A stretch of 32,439 bases of DNA from DATAAZ01 sp036259875 (GCA_036259875.1 DATAAZ010000005.1:1-32439), one strand, 5' to 3'. Shown: positions 21,888 through 30,585, counted from the stretch's first letter. Notes: generated from the letters alone by a model not told the origin. Numbers and translations: made by a program.

Positions 21888-24800
21888 GCTGCGAGACCCC
21901 CGAGCGCGCGAGCGCGGCATCCACGCGCGCGAATTCGGTCTCGATGCGGTGCACGAGCTCGGTCGCGTTCTCGCCCGCCGCGGCTCCCGCAGTCGCCTCG
22001 AGCTCCTCGCAGAGCTCGGCAAGCGACGCAGCGCCGAAGGTACGAGCGTTCGACTTGAGCGTGTGCGCCGCTCGGCGGAGCGTCTCCGCGTCGCCGTCGC
22101 GGGAGGAGCTCCACATCGCCTCGACGAGGTTCGGCGCGTCGCGCCGGAAGGTTTCGACGAGCTCGGCGACGAACGCGGGGTCGTCGGTTGCCGCCTCGAG
22201 CGCCTCGAGCGCCGCCGGGTCGAGCGCGTCCTCCGTCTTCGGCGGCGAAGCTCCGAGTGCGGCGGCCCGGGAAAGCGCCGCGGCGAGTTCCTCACGACGT
22301 ATCGGCTTGCTCAGGTAGTCGTCCATTCCCGCGGCGAGACAGGTCTCGCGATCGCCCTGCATCGCGTTCGCGGTCATGGCGATGATGCGCGGCCGCGTGT
22401 CGTTCGGCAGGTCAGCGTGAATGCGGCGAGACGCCTCGAGCCCGTCCATCTCGGGCATCTCGACGTCCATCAGGACGACGTCGTAGCGGTCGCGTCGAAG
22501 CGCCTCGAGCGCCTCGCGTCCGTTGCCGACCACGTCGGCGCGGTAGCCGAGCCTCTCGAGGAGGAGGAGCGCGAGCTTCGTGTTCACCTCGTTGTCCTCG
22601 GCGAGGAGAATGCGAAGCGGCGCCGGCTCGCCGGCCGCCGGCGCTGCGTGGGCTCGTCCCGCCGAGGGCTCGTCGTCGTGAACCGGTCGGCCGAAGATGT
22701 CGGCGAGCGCCTCGTAGAGCTGCGAGGACTTGATCGGCTTCGTCAGGTAGGCCGCGAACTCGACGCCCGCCTCGAAATCTTCCCTGCGTCGGCCGAGCGA
22801 GGTCAGGAGCACGAGCGGGAGGCTCGCCGCGTCGCGGAGGGCGCGAAGCTCGCGCGCGAGCGTAAGGCCGTCGACGTCGGGCATCTGCAGGTCGAGAATC
22901 GCCACGTCGAACGGGTCGCCGCGTCGAACCCACTCGACCGCCTCGGCCGGCGAGCCGGTTTCCCGAGCGACGAGGCCCCACGAGGCGGCCTGGCGGCGCA
23001 CGACCTCGCGGTTCGCGGCGTTGTCGTCCACGACGAGGAGGCGTTTTCCCTCGAGCTCGGCCGGCCGGGATTCCGTGGGCGCGGCGATCGGCGCTGCCTC
23101 CATCGTCACGGTGAAGTGGAAGGTGGAACCGTCGCCGGGCCGGCTCTCCGCCCACATCGTGCCGCCCATCATCTCGCTCAGCCGCTTGCTGATCGCGAGG
23201 CCGAGGCCGGTCCCGCCGTAGCGGCGCGTCGTCGACGCGTCGACTTGGCTGAAGGAGTGGAAAAGCCGGTCCATCCGGTCGCTCGGGATGCCGATGCCGG
23301 TGTCCCGAACGGCGAAGTGAAGCGTGTACGGGCCGTCCGCACCGCCGTCGCCTGAGGCCGGCTTGGAGTCGATTGAGAGGACGACCTCGCCCGACTCGGT
23401 GAACTTGACGGCGTTCGTGAGGAGGTTGACGAGGATCTGGCGCAGCCGTGTCTTGTCGCCGACGAGTCCGCCGGGCGCCTCGGGATCGACGAGGAACGCG
23501 AGATCGAGGCCCTTTTGCGACGCGCTCGCCGCGACGATCTCGAGCGCCGACTCCACGCACTCGCTGAGGGAGAACGGGCGGTGCTCGAGATCGAGCCGGC
23601 CGGCCTCGATCTTCGAGAAGTCGAGGATGTCGTTGATGATCGCGAGGAGCGAGTCGCCGCTCGTCCGGATGACGTCGGCGAAGCTTCGCTGCTCGGGGGT
23701 GAGCCGCGTGTCGAGCAGGAGCTCCGCCATCCCGATGACGGCGTTCATCGGCGTCCGGATCTCGTGGCTCATCGTCGCGAGGAAGGCGCTCTTCGCCTGC
23801 GTCGCCTCTTCCGCCTCGCGGCGTGCCTTCACCAGCTCTCCGATGTCGTGGTAGATGGCGCAGAAGCCCTCGACCTCCCCCGTGACGCGGACGGGCGCGA
23901 CGCGGACCTCGACGTCGACGAGCGAGCCGTCCTTGCGCGTCCGGCGCGTCACGCGCTGCGCCTCCTCGCCGCTCCGGACGCGCCGGTTCATCGCTGCGCC
24001 CTCGGCGCGAACCTCCTCGTGAAAAGCGACGAGGTCGTCGATCTTCTGGTCGAGCGCTTCCTCTCGGCTATAGCCGAAGAGCCGCTCGGCGGCGGGGTTC
24101 CAGGCGGTCACGTGCTCGTCGATGTCCGTTACGGCGATCGCGGTGGGGCTGTTCTCGAGGAGCGACTGGAAGTACCGCTTCTGCCGCTGCAGCTCCGAGA
24201 TGTCGTGGTAGATGCCATAGCGGCCCAGGAGCTCGCCGTCGAGGACGATCGGGGCGACGAGCACGTGGACGTCGACGAGCGAGCCGTCCTTGCGCGTCCG
24301 GCGTGTGACGACCTCGATCTCGCCTTGCGATCCCTGCCGGTTGACGTCAGCGGCGTCGGCCCGCACCTCCTCGGACGCCGCGACCAGCTCGTCGACGTTG
24401 CGTCCGAGCGCCTCGTCGGCGGCGTATCCGAAGAGCTTCTCCGCCGCGGGGTTCCACGAGGTGACGTTGTCCTCGAGGTCGACCGTGATGATCGCCGTCG
24501 GGCTCACCGCGAGGAGCGACTCGAAGTACTGCTTCTGGCGGTGGAGCTCGCTGACGTCGTGGTAAATGACGTACCAGCCGACGCGCTCTCCGTCCGTCTC
24601 GAGCGGCACGACGAGCACCTCGACGTCGACGAGCGTGCCGTCCTTGCGCATGCGGCGCGTGATCCGATGCGCCGACCCTTCGTGGAGCGCCTCGCGCGAG
24701 ATCGAAGCGCCCTCCTGGTGCAGGGCGTCCGTCCGCAGAATGAGCTCGCGGAGCGGCCGCCCGACCGCCTCCTCGGCGGAGTACCCGAAGAGAAGCTCGG

Positions 24801-26607
24801 CGGCCGGGTTCCACGAGGTGACGTGTTCCTGGAGGTCGAGCGTCGCAACCGCGACGGGGCTGATCTCGAGCAGCGACTGGAGGTATTGCGTCTGACGTCG
24901 TAGTTCTGCCTCGCTCGCCCGCAGCGCTTCCTCGGCCTCCCGGCGCTGCGTTATGTCGGCCACCATCGTGAGCCCGAAAAGGGGCGTGCCCGCGTCGTCA
25001 CGGAAGAGGGAGTCGACGACGTGCGCCCAGATGATGCGTCCGTCGCGTGCGATATAGCGCTTCTCGAGCTCGTAGCGGTCGATCTTGCCGGCGAGGAGGT
25101 CGTCGTAGAGCTCGAGTTCGCGCGGCAGGTCGTCCGGGTGCGTGAACTCCGAGAAGTGGAGGCCTTCGAGCTCTGCTTCCGTGTAGCCGAGCATCTCTCG
25201 ATACGCGCGGTTTCGTCGGTACTGACCTTCCCCTCCGGAGCGACGAAGCGAAGGCGGGAGAGCGTTGCCCCCTTCCTCGAGCGGGCTCCAGGCGATCCCG
25301 ATCGGCGCTTCCTCGAACATCGCGCGAAAGCGCTCTTCGGACCTGCGGAGGGCATCCTCGACTGCCCGTCGTTCGGTGATGTCGAGCTGAAAACCCTGGA
25401 CGTAGAGCGGCTCGCCGGCCTCGTCGCGTACGACGACCGCCTGGTCGCGGACCCACACCGGCCGCCCGTCCCGCGCGACCATCCGGTACTCGAACGACCA
25501 ACTCGACTCGCCGGCGGCGAAGACCCGCTCGTGATCCGCGAGGACGCGCTCGCGGTCGTCGGGGTGAAGGACCTTGGGGAAGAACTCGCGGTCGCCGAGC
25601 CACTCGTCGGGCGTATAGCCGAGCAGATCCTCGACCTGCGGGCTGATGTAAATCGACGAGGCGGTCGCGGTCGGCTCGTCGATGTACGTGACGAGCGGGA
25701 GCTGCTCGACGAGGTTCCGGTAGCGCCGCTCGGCCTCCTGCTGGGCCATAACGGACGTGACGTCGTGGTACACGATGAGGTAGCCGGTCGGCTCGTCCGC
25801 GGCTGTCACCGGCACCCCGAAGACCTCGACGTCCAGGAGCGATCCGTCCTTTCGTGCTCGCCGCGTGACCGCGCGGAAGCGCCCCGTCCGCTCGAGCTCG
25901 GCCTGGAAGTCGACGGCCTCTTGCCGCAGGTCGTCACGGTCGGCGACGAGGTCCTCGAGCCGTCTTCCGACCGCCTCGCCGCGTGTGTAGCCGAAGAGGT
26001 CCTCGGCGGCGAGGTTCCATGACGCGACGGTTCCGTCGAGATCGAGCGTGACGATGGCAGTCGGGCTGATCTCGAGGAGCGACTCGAGGTGCTGCTTCTG
26101 CCGGCGCAACTCCTCCTCGCTCTCGCGGAGCGCGTCCTCCAGCTCCTTGCGCTGCGTGATGTCGAGGAGGACTCCGTGATGGAAGCCCGGCTCACCCGTC
26201 TCGTCCGGGATGACGGTCGCCTCGTCGAGGAACCAATGAACGCTCCCGTCGCGCGCGATCATCCGGTACTCCATCCGGAAGCTGTCGCCCGTCTCCCGGG
26301 TCCGTCGATGCTCGGCGAGAACGCGCTCGCGGTCGTCCGGGTGGATCACCTTGACGAAGAGCTCCGGGTCGGAGACCCACTCGTCGCTCGAGTACCCGAG
26401 CACCGACTCGAGCTGGGGGCTCGTGTAGACGTTCGAGCTCACGGCGTCGAGCCGGTCGATGTAGACGGTCAGCGGAATCTGCTCGATCAGCGCCCGGAGC
26501 GTCGCCTCGTTCAGGAGCCGCTTCCTAGGCCCCTCGCCGTCCGCATGCGTCTCGGGCCGGCTCTCGCGATCCGCGCTTGGCTTCGGCAAGGGGTCCCGGT
26601 CGCTCAC
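21880..26607 (-). CDS. Hybrid sensor histidine kinase: seven PAS, HisKA, HATPase, two receivers, Hpt
   Basis: 1575 residues from a GTG at 26607, with GGGGGAA about 11 bases upstream. There is no membrane segment, so it is a cytoplasmic sensor. Seven PAS units fill residues about 36-935, most ending in an ITQR, ITER or YHDxxEL linker. HisKA has the phosphoacceptor His948 (ATMSHEIRTPMN). The ATPase has LVNLLTNAVKFT, DTGIGIP and GGTGLGLAISKRL. Receivers follow with Asp1239 (ILDLQMPDVDG) and Asp1381 (LMDVEMPEMDG), then an Hpt domain with His1515 (AAHTLKSNART). This is a full BarA/ArcB-type phosphorelay in one chain, and it passes phosphate probably to the overlapping cyclase response regulator. 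PAS units 5-7 are close duplicates of each other, and PAS 4 carries an insertion. Confidence 0.95.
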   Translation of the reverse strand: MSDRDPLPKPSADRESRPETHADGEGPRKRLLNEATLRALIEQIPLTVYIDRLDAVSSNVYTSPQLESVLGYSSDEWVSDPELFVKVIHPDDRERVLAEHRRTRETGDSFRMEYRMIARDGSVHWFLDEATVIPDETGEPGFHHGVLLDITQRKELEDALRESEEELRRQKQHLESLLEISPTAIVTLDLDGTVASWNLAAEDLFGYTRGEAVGRRLEDLVADRDDLRQEAVDFQAELERTGRFRAVTRRARKDGSLLDVEVFGVPVTAADEPTGYLIVYHDVTSVMAQQEAERRYRNLVEQLPLVTYIDEPTATASSIYISPQVEDLLGYTPDEWLGDREFFPKVLHPDDRERVLADHERVFAAGESSWSFEYRMVARDGRPVWVRDQAVVVRDEAGEPLYVQGFQLDITERRAVEDALRRSEERFRAMFEEAPIGIAWSPLEEGGNALPPSLRRSGGEGQYRRNRAYREMLGYTEAELEGLHFSEFTHPDDLPRELELYDDLLAGKIDRYELEKRYIARDGRIIWAHVVDSLFRDDAGTPLFGLTMVADITQRREAEEALRASEAELRRQTQYLQSLLEISPVAVATLDLQEHVTSWNPAAELLFGYSAEEAVGRPLRELILRTDALHQEGASISREALHEGSAHRITRRMRKDGTLVDVEVLVVPLETDGERVGWYVIYHDVSELHRQKQYFESLLAVSPTAIITVDLEDNVTSWNPAAEKLFGYAADEALGRNVDELVAASEEVRADAADVNRQGSQGEIEVVTRRTRKDGSLVDVHVLVAPIVLDGELLGRYGIYHDISELQRQKRYFQSLLENSPTAIAVTDIDEHVTAWNPAAERLFGYSREEALDQKIDDLVAFHEEVRAEGAAMNRRVRSGEEAQRVTRRTRKDGSLVDVEVRVAPVRVTGEVEGFCAIYHDIGELVKARREAEEATQAKSAFLATMSHEIRTPMNAVIGMAELLLDTRLTPEQRSFADVIRTSGDSLLAIINDILDFSKIEAGRLDLEHRPFSLSECVESALEIVAASASQKGLDLAFLVDPEAPGGLVGDKTRLRQILVNLLTNAVKFTESGEVVLSIDSKPASGDGGADGPYTLHFAVRDTGIGIPSDRMDRLFHSFSQVDASTTRRYGGTGLGLAISKRLSEMMGGTMWAESRPGDGSTFHFTVTMEAAPIAAPTESRPAELEGKRLLVVDDNAANREVVRRQAASWGLVARETGSPAEAVEWVRRGDPFDVAILDLQMPDVDGLTLARELRALRDAASLPLVLLTSLGRRREDFEAGVEFAAYLTKPIKSSQLYEALADIFGRPVHDDEPSAGRAHAAPAAGEPAPLRILLAEDNEVNTKLALLLLERLGYRADVVGNGREALEALRRDRYDVVLMDVEMPEMDGLEASRRIHADLPNDTRPRIIAMTANAMQGDRETCLAAGMDDYLSKPIRREELAAALSRAAALGASPPKTEDALDPAALEALEAATDDPAFVAELVETFRRDAPNLVEAMWSSSRDGDAETLRRAAHTLKSNARTFGAASLAELCEELEATAGAAAGENATELVHRIETEFARVDAALARSGVSQRG
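23911..23946. repeat. 36-bp direct repeat, copy 1 (second copy at 24268-24303)
   Basis: The 36 bases here recur identically at 24268-24303, 357 bp apart. Both code for the RTRKDGSLVDV segment of neighbouring PAS units 7 and 6. A third copy with a few mismatches starts near 24622 (PAS 5). This marks recent in-frame duplication of the PAS unit inside the kinase gene. Confidence 0.7.
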
Positions 26608-26887
26608 GCTCGGCCGTTCCCCCTGGCCCGCGATTGGCCGCCTGGGACAGCGGCGGCGCGGCCGGGGACCGACGCACGCTCGCCGACGCCTCCCGCGAAA
26701 CAGGCTCGACGAGCGCGAACGTGTGGGAGGAGCGGCATCGTGCCTCGCCCGGCGGATCGCCGTTCGAAGCCCGAGTCTAAACGGCGGTGGGCGCGAATTC
26801 GAGTCGAGCTGGGTCGGCGCGCGCCATCGCGCCGTCCGCCTTGCTCGCCGGGGCGGCGGGCCGATGCGCGCGCAAGGGTTGCCGCGG

Positions 26888-26938
26888 CGAGGCCGGGCGC
26901 GCTTCCCGCTGCGGCTACAGGGGCGCTACCCGGCCTCG
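26888..26938. other. Long compound stem-loop (51 nt)
   Basis: The arms pair in three steps. CGAGGCCGGG (26888-26897) pairs with CCCGGCCTCG (26929-26938). GCGC (26899-26902) pairs with GCGC (26923-26926). CCC (26905-26907) pairs with GGG (26920-26922). The terminal loop has 12 bases, and there are only small internal loops. With 17 paired positions, almost all G-C, it is the most stable fold seen in the window. It lies 281 bp before the kinase start on the minus strand; no T-tract follows. Confidence 0.5.
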
Positions 26939-27056
26939 TCACGGGCAACGTACGCCTCCGTTGACGCGTGTGAGAGAGGGAAAGTCGCTATTTGCGCCTC
27001 CTACGTTGAACATTTCCCCCGTTTCCACAGGCGCAGCGATACGTTGTTGAGATCTC

Positions 27057-27091
27057 GGCGGCGGGGTTCGGTGCGGCGGGCCCCCGCCGCC
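27057..27091 (-). terminator. GC hairpin 3' of the TPR-cyclase gene
   Basis: GGCGGCGGGG (27057-27066) pairs perfectly with CCCCGCCGCC (27082-27091) around 15 bases. The loop can also pair with the right arm (GCGGCGGG with CCCGCCGC), giving two competing folds. It lies about 85 bases downstream of the minus-strand stop at 27175, a likely terminator position, but without a T-tract. Confidence 0.4.
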
Positions 27092-27174
27092 AGCCTGCCG
27101 GGCGACCTGGGCCCGCGTCGAGGCTCCCGGGGCGCGATCCGCCTTGAACGGGGCCTACCGCTCGAGGCGTGCGC

Positions 27175-29082
27175 TCACCGCCAGTCGACGGCCACGACCT
27201 CGACGGGGTCGTCGAAGCCCTTGAGCTCAACCGCGCGCGGGCCGGTGAGCGGGAAGCGAGAGCCGCCGTCGAGGCTCTCGCGGCTGACGAGGATCTCACC
27301 GCCGCGAGCGAGCGCGCCGAGCCGGGCGGCCACGTGAACGCCCTGCCCTGCGTAGTCGTCACCGTCGTCCTTGTGGAACGCACCGCCCGTATGGAGCCCG
27401 ATGCGAACGTCCGGCGCGAGCGGCTCGTGCTGATCAAGCGCGCGCTGGATCGCCGTCGCGGCCTCGACGGCGGCAGCCGGCGTGTGGAACGCGGCGAAGT
27501 ATCCGTCGCCGGTCTGCTTGATCACCTCGCCGCCCGCCTCCTCGATGAGCTCACGAAGCCGGCGGTCGTGCCACGCGAGGAGCTTGTGCCACTTCTCCTC
27601 GCCCAGGACCTCGACGAGTCGGGTCGAATCGACGATGTCGGTGAACATGAACGTGCGCTGCGTCGCTGACTCGCCGAGCAGCTCGGTCGTCCGCTGGAGA
27701 TCGAGAATGGCTCCGAGCCGCGCGAACGTCGCCTTCGCCGCGCTGAGCTCTTCCCTGGCGCCGTCCTCGTCGCCTTCGCCCCGGTATGCGAGGCCGAGGA
27801 GCATGCGGGCCTCGGCCGTCTCGTACGGAGCGCCGACCTTCTCCCACGTCTCCCGCGCAGCCCGAAGCGCCGTCGCGGCGCCTTCCCAATTTCGCTCGGC
27901 GAGGCGGATCTGGCCCCACGCGAGCTGGACGGCTCCTTCCAGCGCAGGCGATCGCCGGGCGCCGACTCGGAAGTCGTCGGCGATCTTCTCGAGCTCCTCG
28001 GCCGCGTCGCGGGCGCGCCCGATCTCCCCCGCCGCAAGCGCAATCTCGACCTGGGCGGGAAGACGGCGCGCGCGCCCGAGCGGCTCGAGCGTCTCACTGG
28101 CGAGCTCGCGCTTGATCGCAGTCGCCGCGGCGTCGACCTTGCCCTGGGCGAGACGAAGGAGGGCGAGCCCCGGCTGCGGTTCGCGGCCGAGCTCGTTCGC
28201 CCTCCGATACGCCTCCTCGGCGGCGGCGAAGTCGCCGCGCCGCCGCCGGATCTCTCCGATCTCGTAGAACCCAGCGGAGGTGATGAAACGGTTGTACGGC
28301 TCGAGCTCCTCGCAGGCCTGGATCGCCTCCTGTTCTGCCTTCGGCCATTCCCCGCGCAGACGCATGATCTCGGCCCGGTGGATGCGACAGACTCCCGGGA
28401 AGCCGGTCACGTCGAGGCGATCGCACCACCGGTTGGCCGCCTCCGTCCACTCCGCCGCCCGGCCGCAGTCGCCGAGCGTCTGGCACGAATGGATCGTGAC
28501 GCAGTAGACCATCCCCGTCGCGAGCGGGTCGAGCTCGCCGCTGATCGCGGACGCGGTCGCCTCGTCGAGGAGGGCGAGCCCTTCGTCCACCTCGCCCGCC
28601 GAAACGAGAGCGGTGCCCTCGAACGTGCGCGCCATCGCTTCCAGGTTGCGGTCGCCGAACCGGGTGCCGAGCTCTCGTGCGCGCGTGAACTCGGTGTGCG
28701 CGGTCTCTAGCTCGCCCATCTCGAACGCGCCCATCCCTTGCGCCAGCGCGAGGTAGCCGTGCTCGACGCCTTCGTCCTCGTCTTCGAGCAGACGGTTCGC
28801 GCGACGAAGCCAGCCGTTCGCGACCGCGAGCGCCCCCTTGTTTGCGTAGTCGATCGAGAGCATGACGGCGAGCCCCGCGGCCCGTCGGTTCTCGTCCTTC
28901 GCAACGTATGCCGCGTACGCCCGCTCCCGGACTTCGATCGCCTCGTCCAGACGGCCGGTCCACCATGCTGCCTCGGCGAGCTGCTCGAGATCTTCGGCCG
29001 TGAGCTCGCCCTTCTCGTCCGCGCGCCGGAGGAGCTCGTACGCGTCGCGCCAGGCGTGCCGCCGGCCGGGACGCCGGTTCAC
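27175..29082 (-). CDS. TPR-repeat protein with a C-terminal class III nucleotide cyclase
   Basis: 635 residues. Residues about 15-450 are helical TPR-like repeats, starting with HAWRDAYELLRRADEKGE and AEAAWWTGRLDEAIEVRERA, as found after LuxR or AAA modules in actinobacteria. There is no HTH or AAA domain. The cyclase (about 475-635) has Asp482 in MFTDIVDSTRL and the second metal Asp in KQTGDGYFAAF, with the Lys for adenine recognition in place. The transition-state Asn is His (GQGVHVAARL), a variant seen in many relatives. The GTG start at 29082 has no well-spaced ribosome site, and an earlier or later start is possible. It lies 75 bp after the CNB gene in the same direction. Probably a protein-controlled adenylate cyclase; the binding partner of the TPRs is unknown. 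Confidence 0.85.
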   Translation of the reverse strand: MNRRPGRRHAWRDAYELLRRADEKGELTAEDLEQLAEAAWWTGRLDEAIEVRERAYAAYVAKDENRRAAGLAVMLSIDYANKGALAVANGWLRRANRLLEDEDEGVEHGYLALAQGMGAFEMGELETAHTEFTRARELGTRFGDRNLEAMARTFEGTALVSAGEVDEGLALLDEATASAISGELDPLATGMVYCVTIHSCQTLGDCGRAAEWTEAANRWCDRLDVTGFPGVCRIHRAEIMRLRGEWPKAEQEAIQACEELEPYNRFITSAGFYEIGEIRRRRGDFAAAEEAYRRANELGREPQPGLALLRLAQGKVDAAATAIKRELASETLEPLGRARRLPAQVEIALAAGEIGRARDAAEELEKIADDFRVGARRSPALEGAVQLAWGQIRLAERNWEGAATALRAARETWEKVGAPYETAEARMLLGLAYRGEGDEDGAREELSAAKATFARLGAILDLQRTTELLGESATQRTFMFTDIVDSTRLVEVLGEEKWHKLLAWHDRRLRELIEEAGGEVIKQTGDGYFAAFHTPAAAVEAATAIQRALDQHEPLAPDVRIGLHTGGAFHKDDGDDYAGQGVHVAARLGALARGGEILVSRESLDGGSRFPLTGPRAVELKGFDDPVEVVAVDWR

Positions 29083-29157
29083 CTCGGAAGTGGGCGGACG
29101 GCCCGGCGAACCCGCGTGGCTCGGGGTCCCGTCGCTGCGTCGCGGCGCGCGAGGGCG

Positions 29158-29649
29158 TTAGGTCGCCGCAGCCTTCTCGAGGCGCCGCACCCGGCCCGCG
29201 AGCTCCTCCATGATCGCGAGCGCCATCCGCGGCTCCTTCGCGAGCACCTTCGTGAACGGGCCGCGGCGCAGGCGCATCGCGTGCAGCTCGGTCGTCGCGG
29301 TGATCGTCGCGGTGCGAGGCTGGCCGTCGAGGAGTGCCATCTCGCCGAAGAAGTCGCCCGCGCGGAGCGGCCGGGCCCGCGACTTGCCTACCACCTTGGC
29401 ACGACCGTCCAGGATCAGGTAGAGGGAGTCGCCGGGTTCCCCGGCCTGCACGACGAAGTCGCCGGGCGCGAACTCGCCGAACTCGGCCAGCTTCGCAATT
29501 TGCCGGAGCTGCCGCTTCCGGAGCCGCGAGAAGATCGGGAGCTCGCCGACCATGGCGGCGCGGTCGGCCAGCGTCGAGCGGGTCCACACGCGCGCGAGCT
29601 GGGCTTCCGGCTTCAGCTGTTCCGCAATCTCTCCGCCGCCGCGTCTCAC
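29158..29649 (-). CDS. Small cyclic nucleotide-binding domain protein
   Basis: 163 residues from the GTG at 29649 (VRRGGGEIAEQLKP); a longer form from the GTG at 29688 is possible, and neither has a strong ribosome site. A single CNB domain fills residues about 40-145: PIFSRLRKRQLRQIAKLAE, GDSLYLILDGRAKVVGKS, then the cassette FFGEMALLDGQPRTATITA with the Glu and Arg that hold the cyclic phosphate. No HTH, kinase or channel part is present. It precedes the TPR-cyclase gene by 75 bp and is probably cotranscribed, so the pair may form a local maker-and-reader unit for cAMP or cGMP. Confidence 0.85.
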   Translation of the reverse strand: MRRGGGEIAEQLKPEAQLARVWTRSTLADRAAMVGELPIFSRLRKRQLRQIAKLAEFGEFAPGDFVVQAGEPGDSLYLILDGRAKVVGKSRARPLRAGDFFGEMALLDGQPRTATITATTELHAMRLRRGPFTKVLAKEPRMALAIMEELAGRVRRLEKAAAT

Positions 29650-29781
29650 GTGCGGGAACCTATCCCACCCGGGTGGCCGAGGAGGCACGCGCCCGACGAC
29701 GCGTGCGAGGAGACCGCCGCGATCGCCAGGAGCTCCGAAGAACGGCGGCTCGCGAACGAGCCGACGGGTGAGCGCGCGCGG

Positions 29782-30585
29782 CTAGTCGACGAGCTTGCGC
29801 GTCATCGCGTGGATCGCGACTCGCCAGAGAGCGAGACCGAACGCGAGGAGCGCGCCGAGGCGCGCGACGTCCGTCCACCCCTCCCACCCGAACGCCGCGT
29901 GGCGGACGAGCTCGACGCAGTGGTGGAGCGGGTTCAGGTTTCCGGCGATCTCCGCCCACTCGGGCAGACGGTCGAGCGGGAAGAAGGTGCCCGCGACGAG
30001 GAAGAGCGGCGTCAGAACGGCGCTCACCACGTAGTTGAAGTTCTCGAACGAGGACGCGAAGCCGGCGACGGAGATGCCGAAGCACGCCCAGCCGAAGCCG
30101 GCGACGAAGCCGATCAGCGGCACCGTCAACATCGACCAGGCAGGGTCGAGGCCGAAGAAAAGCGCGACGACGAGCGGCACGCAGCCGTAGACGCCCGCCC
30201 GCAGCGCCATCCAGAGCGCCTCGGCGGTCACGAGCTCCTCCGTGTCGACCGGCGCCGCGAGGATCGCGTCGTAGGTCCGCTGGAACTTGTACTTGACAAA
30301 CGTCCCGAACATCGCTGGGAACGCGCTCGAGAAGAGGACGGCTGTCGCGACCGTCCCCGTGCCGACGAACTCGACGTAGTCGTAGCCGCCGATCGTGCTG
30401 ACGAGCGACCCGAAGCCGAACCCGAACGCGAGCAGGTAGATGGTCGGCTCGACCGTCGACGAGAACGCCGAGGAGCGCCAGTACGACGAGTAATTGACGA
30501 GCTCGCGGACGAGCACGCCCGTGAGTGCGGGTCGCTCCAGGCGCCCAAGGCGTCGCGTCTGGGCGGGAGCGGTCGTGGCCGTCAC
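29782..30585 (-). CDS. ABC-2 type exporter permease (DrrB/NodJ-like)
   Basis: 267 residues with about six membrane helices, including TIYLLAFGFGFGSLVS, LVVALFFGLDP and SAVLTPLFLVAGTFFPLDRL. The last is the typical ABC-2 signature before the final helix, followed by NPLHHCVELVRHAAFGW. The GTG start at 30585 overlaps the TGA of the ATPase gene (GTGA, 30582-30585), so the two subunits are made together. Family members export drugs, polysaccharides or lipids. The cargo is not known; the exporter lies far from the pyrrole-like cluster, so no link can be claimed. Confidence 0.9.
   Translation of the reverse strand: MTATTAPAQTRRLGRLERPALTGVLVRELVNYSSYWRSSAFSSTVEPTIYLLAFGFGFGSLVSTIGGYDYVEFVGTGTVATAVLFSSAFPAMFGTFVKYKFQRTYDAILAAPVDTEELVTAEALWMALRAGVYGCVPLVVALFFGLDPAWSMLTVPLIGFVAGFGWACFGISVAGFASSFENFNYVVSAVLTPLFLVAGTFFPLDRLPEWAEIAGNLNPLHHCVELVRHAAFGWEGWTDVARLGALLAFGLALWRVAIHAMTRKLVD

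Larger units (their letters stand above)
26608..27174. other. 567-bp noncoding region upstream of the kinase gene
   Basis: Short Arg-rich open frames exist here on both strands but look like chance products of high GC. The region holds two strong hairpins, listed separately. It lies between two minus-strand genes, so it must contain the 3' end of the TPR-cyclase transcript and the promoter or leader of the kinase. No clear -35/-10 pair was found. Confidence 0.5.

Noticed and set aside
21733..25100. Long plus-strand open frames opposite the hybrid kinase
   Set aside because: They mirror the PAS repeats in antisense; repeated runs such as VDVDERAVLARPA come from the repeated kinase DNA.
26723..27337. 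A plus-strand open frame with a ribosome-site-like GGGAGGAG and a GTG near 26740
   Set aside because: The translation is Arg- and Pro-rich without motifs, and it passes through the long stem-loop; judged to be chance coding in a noncoding region.
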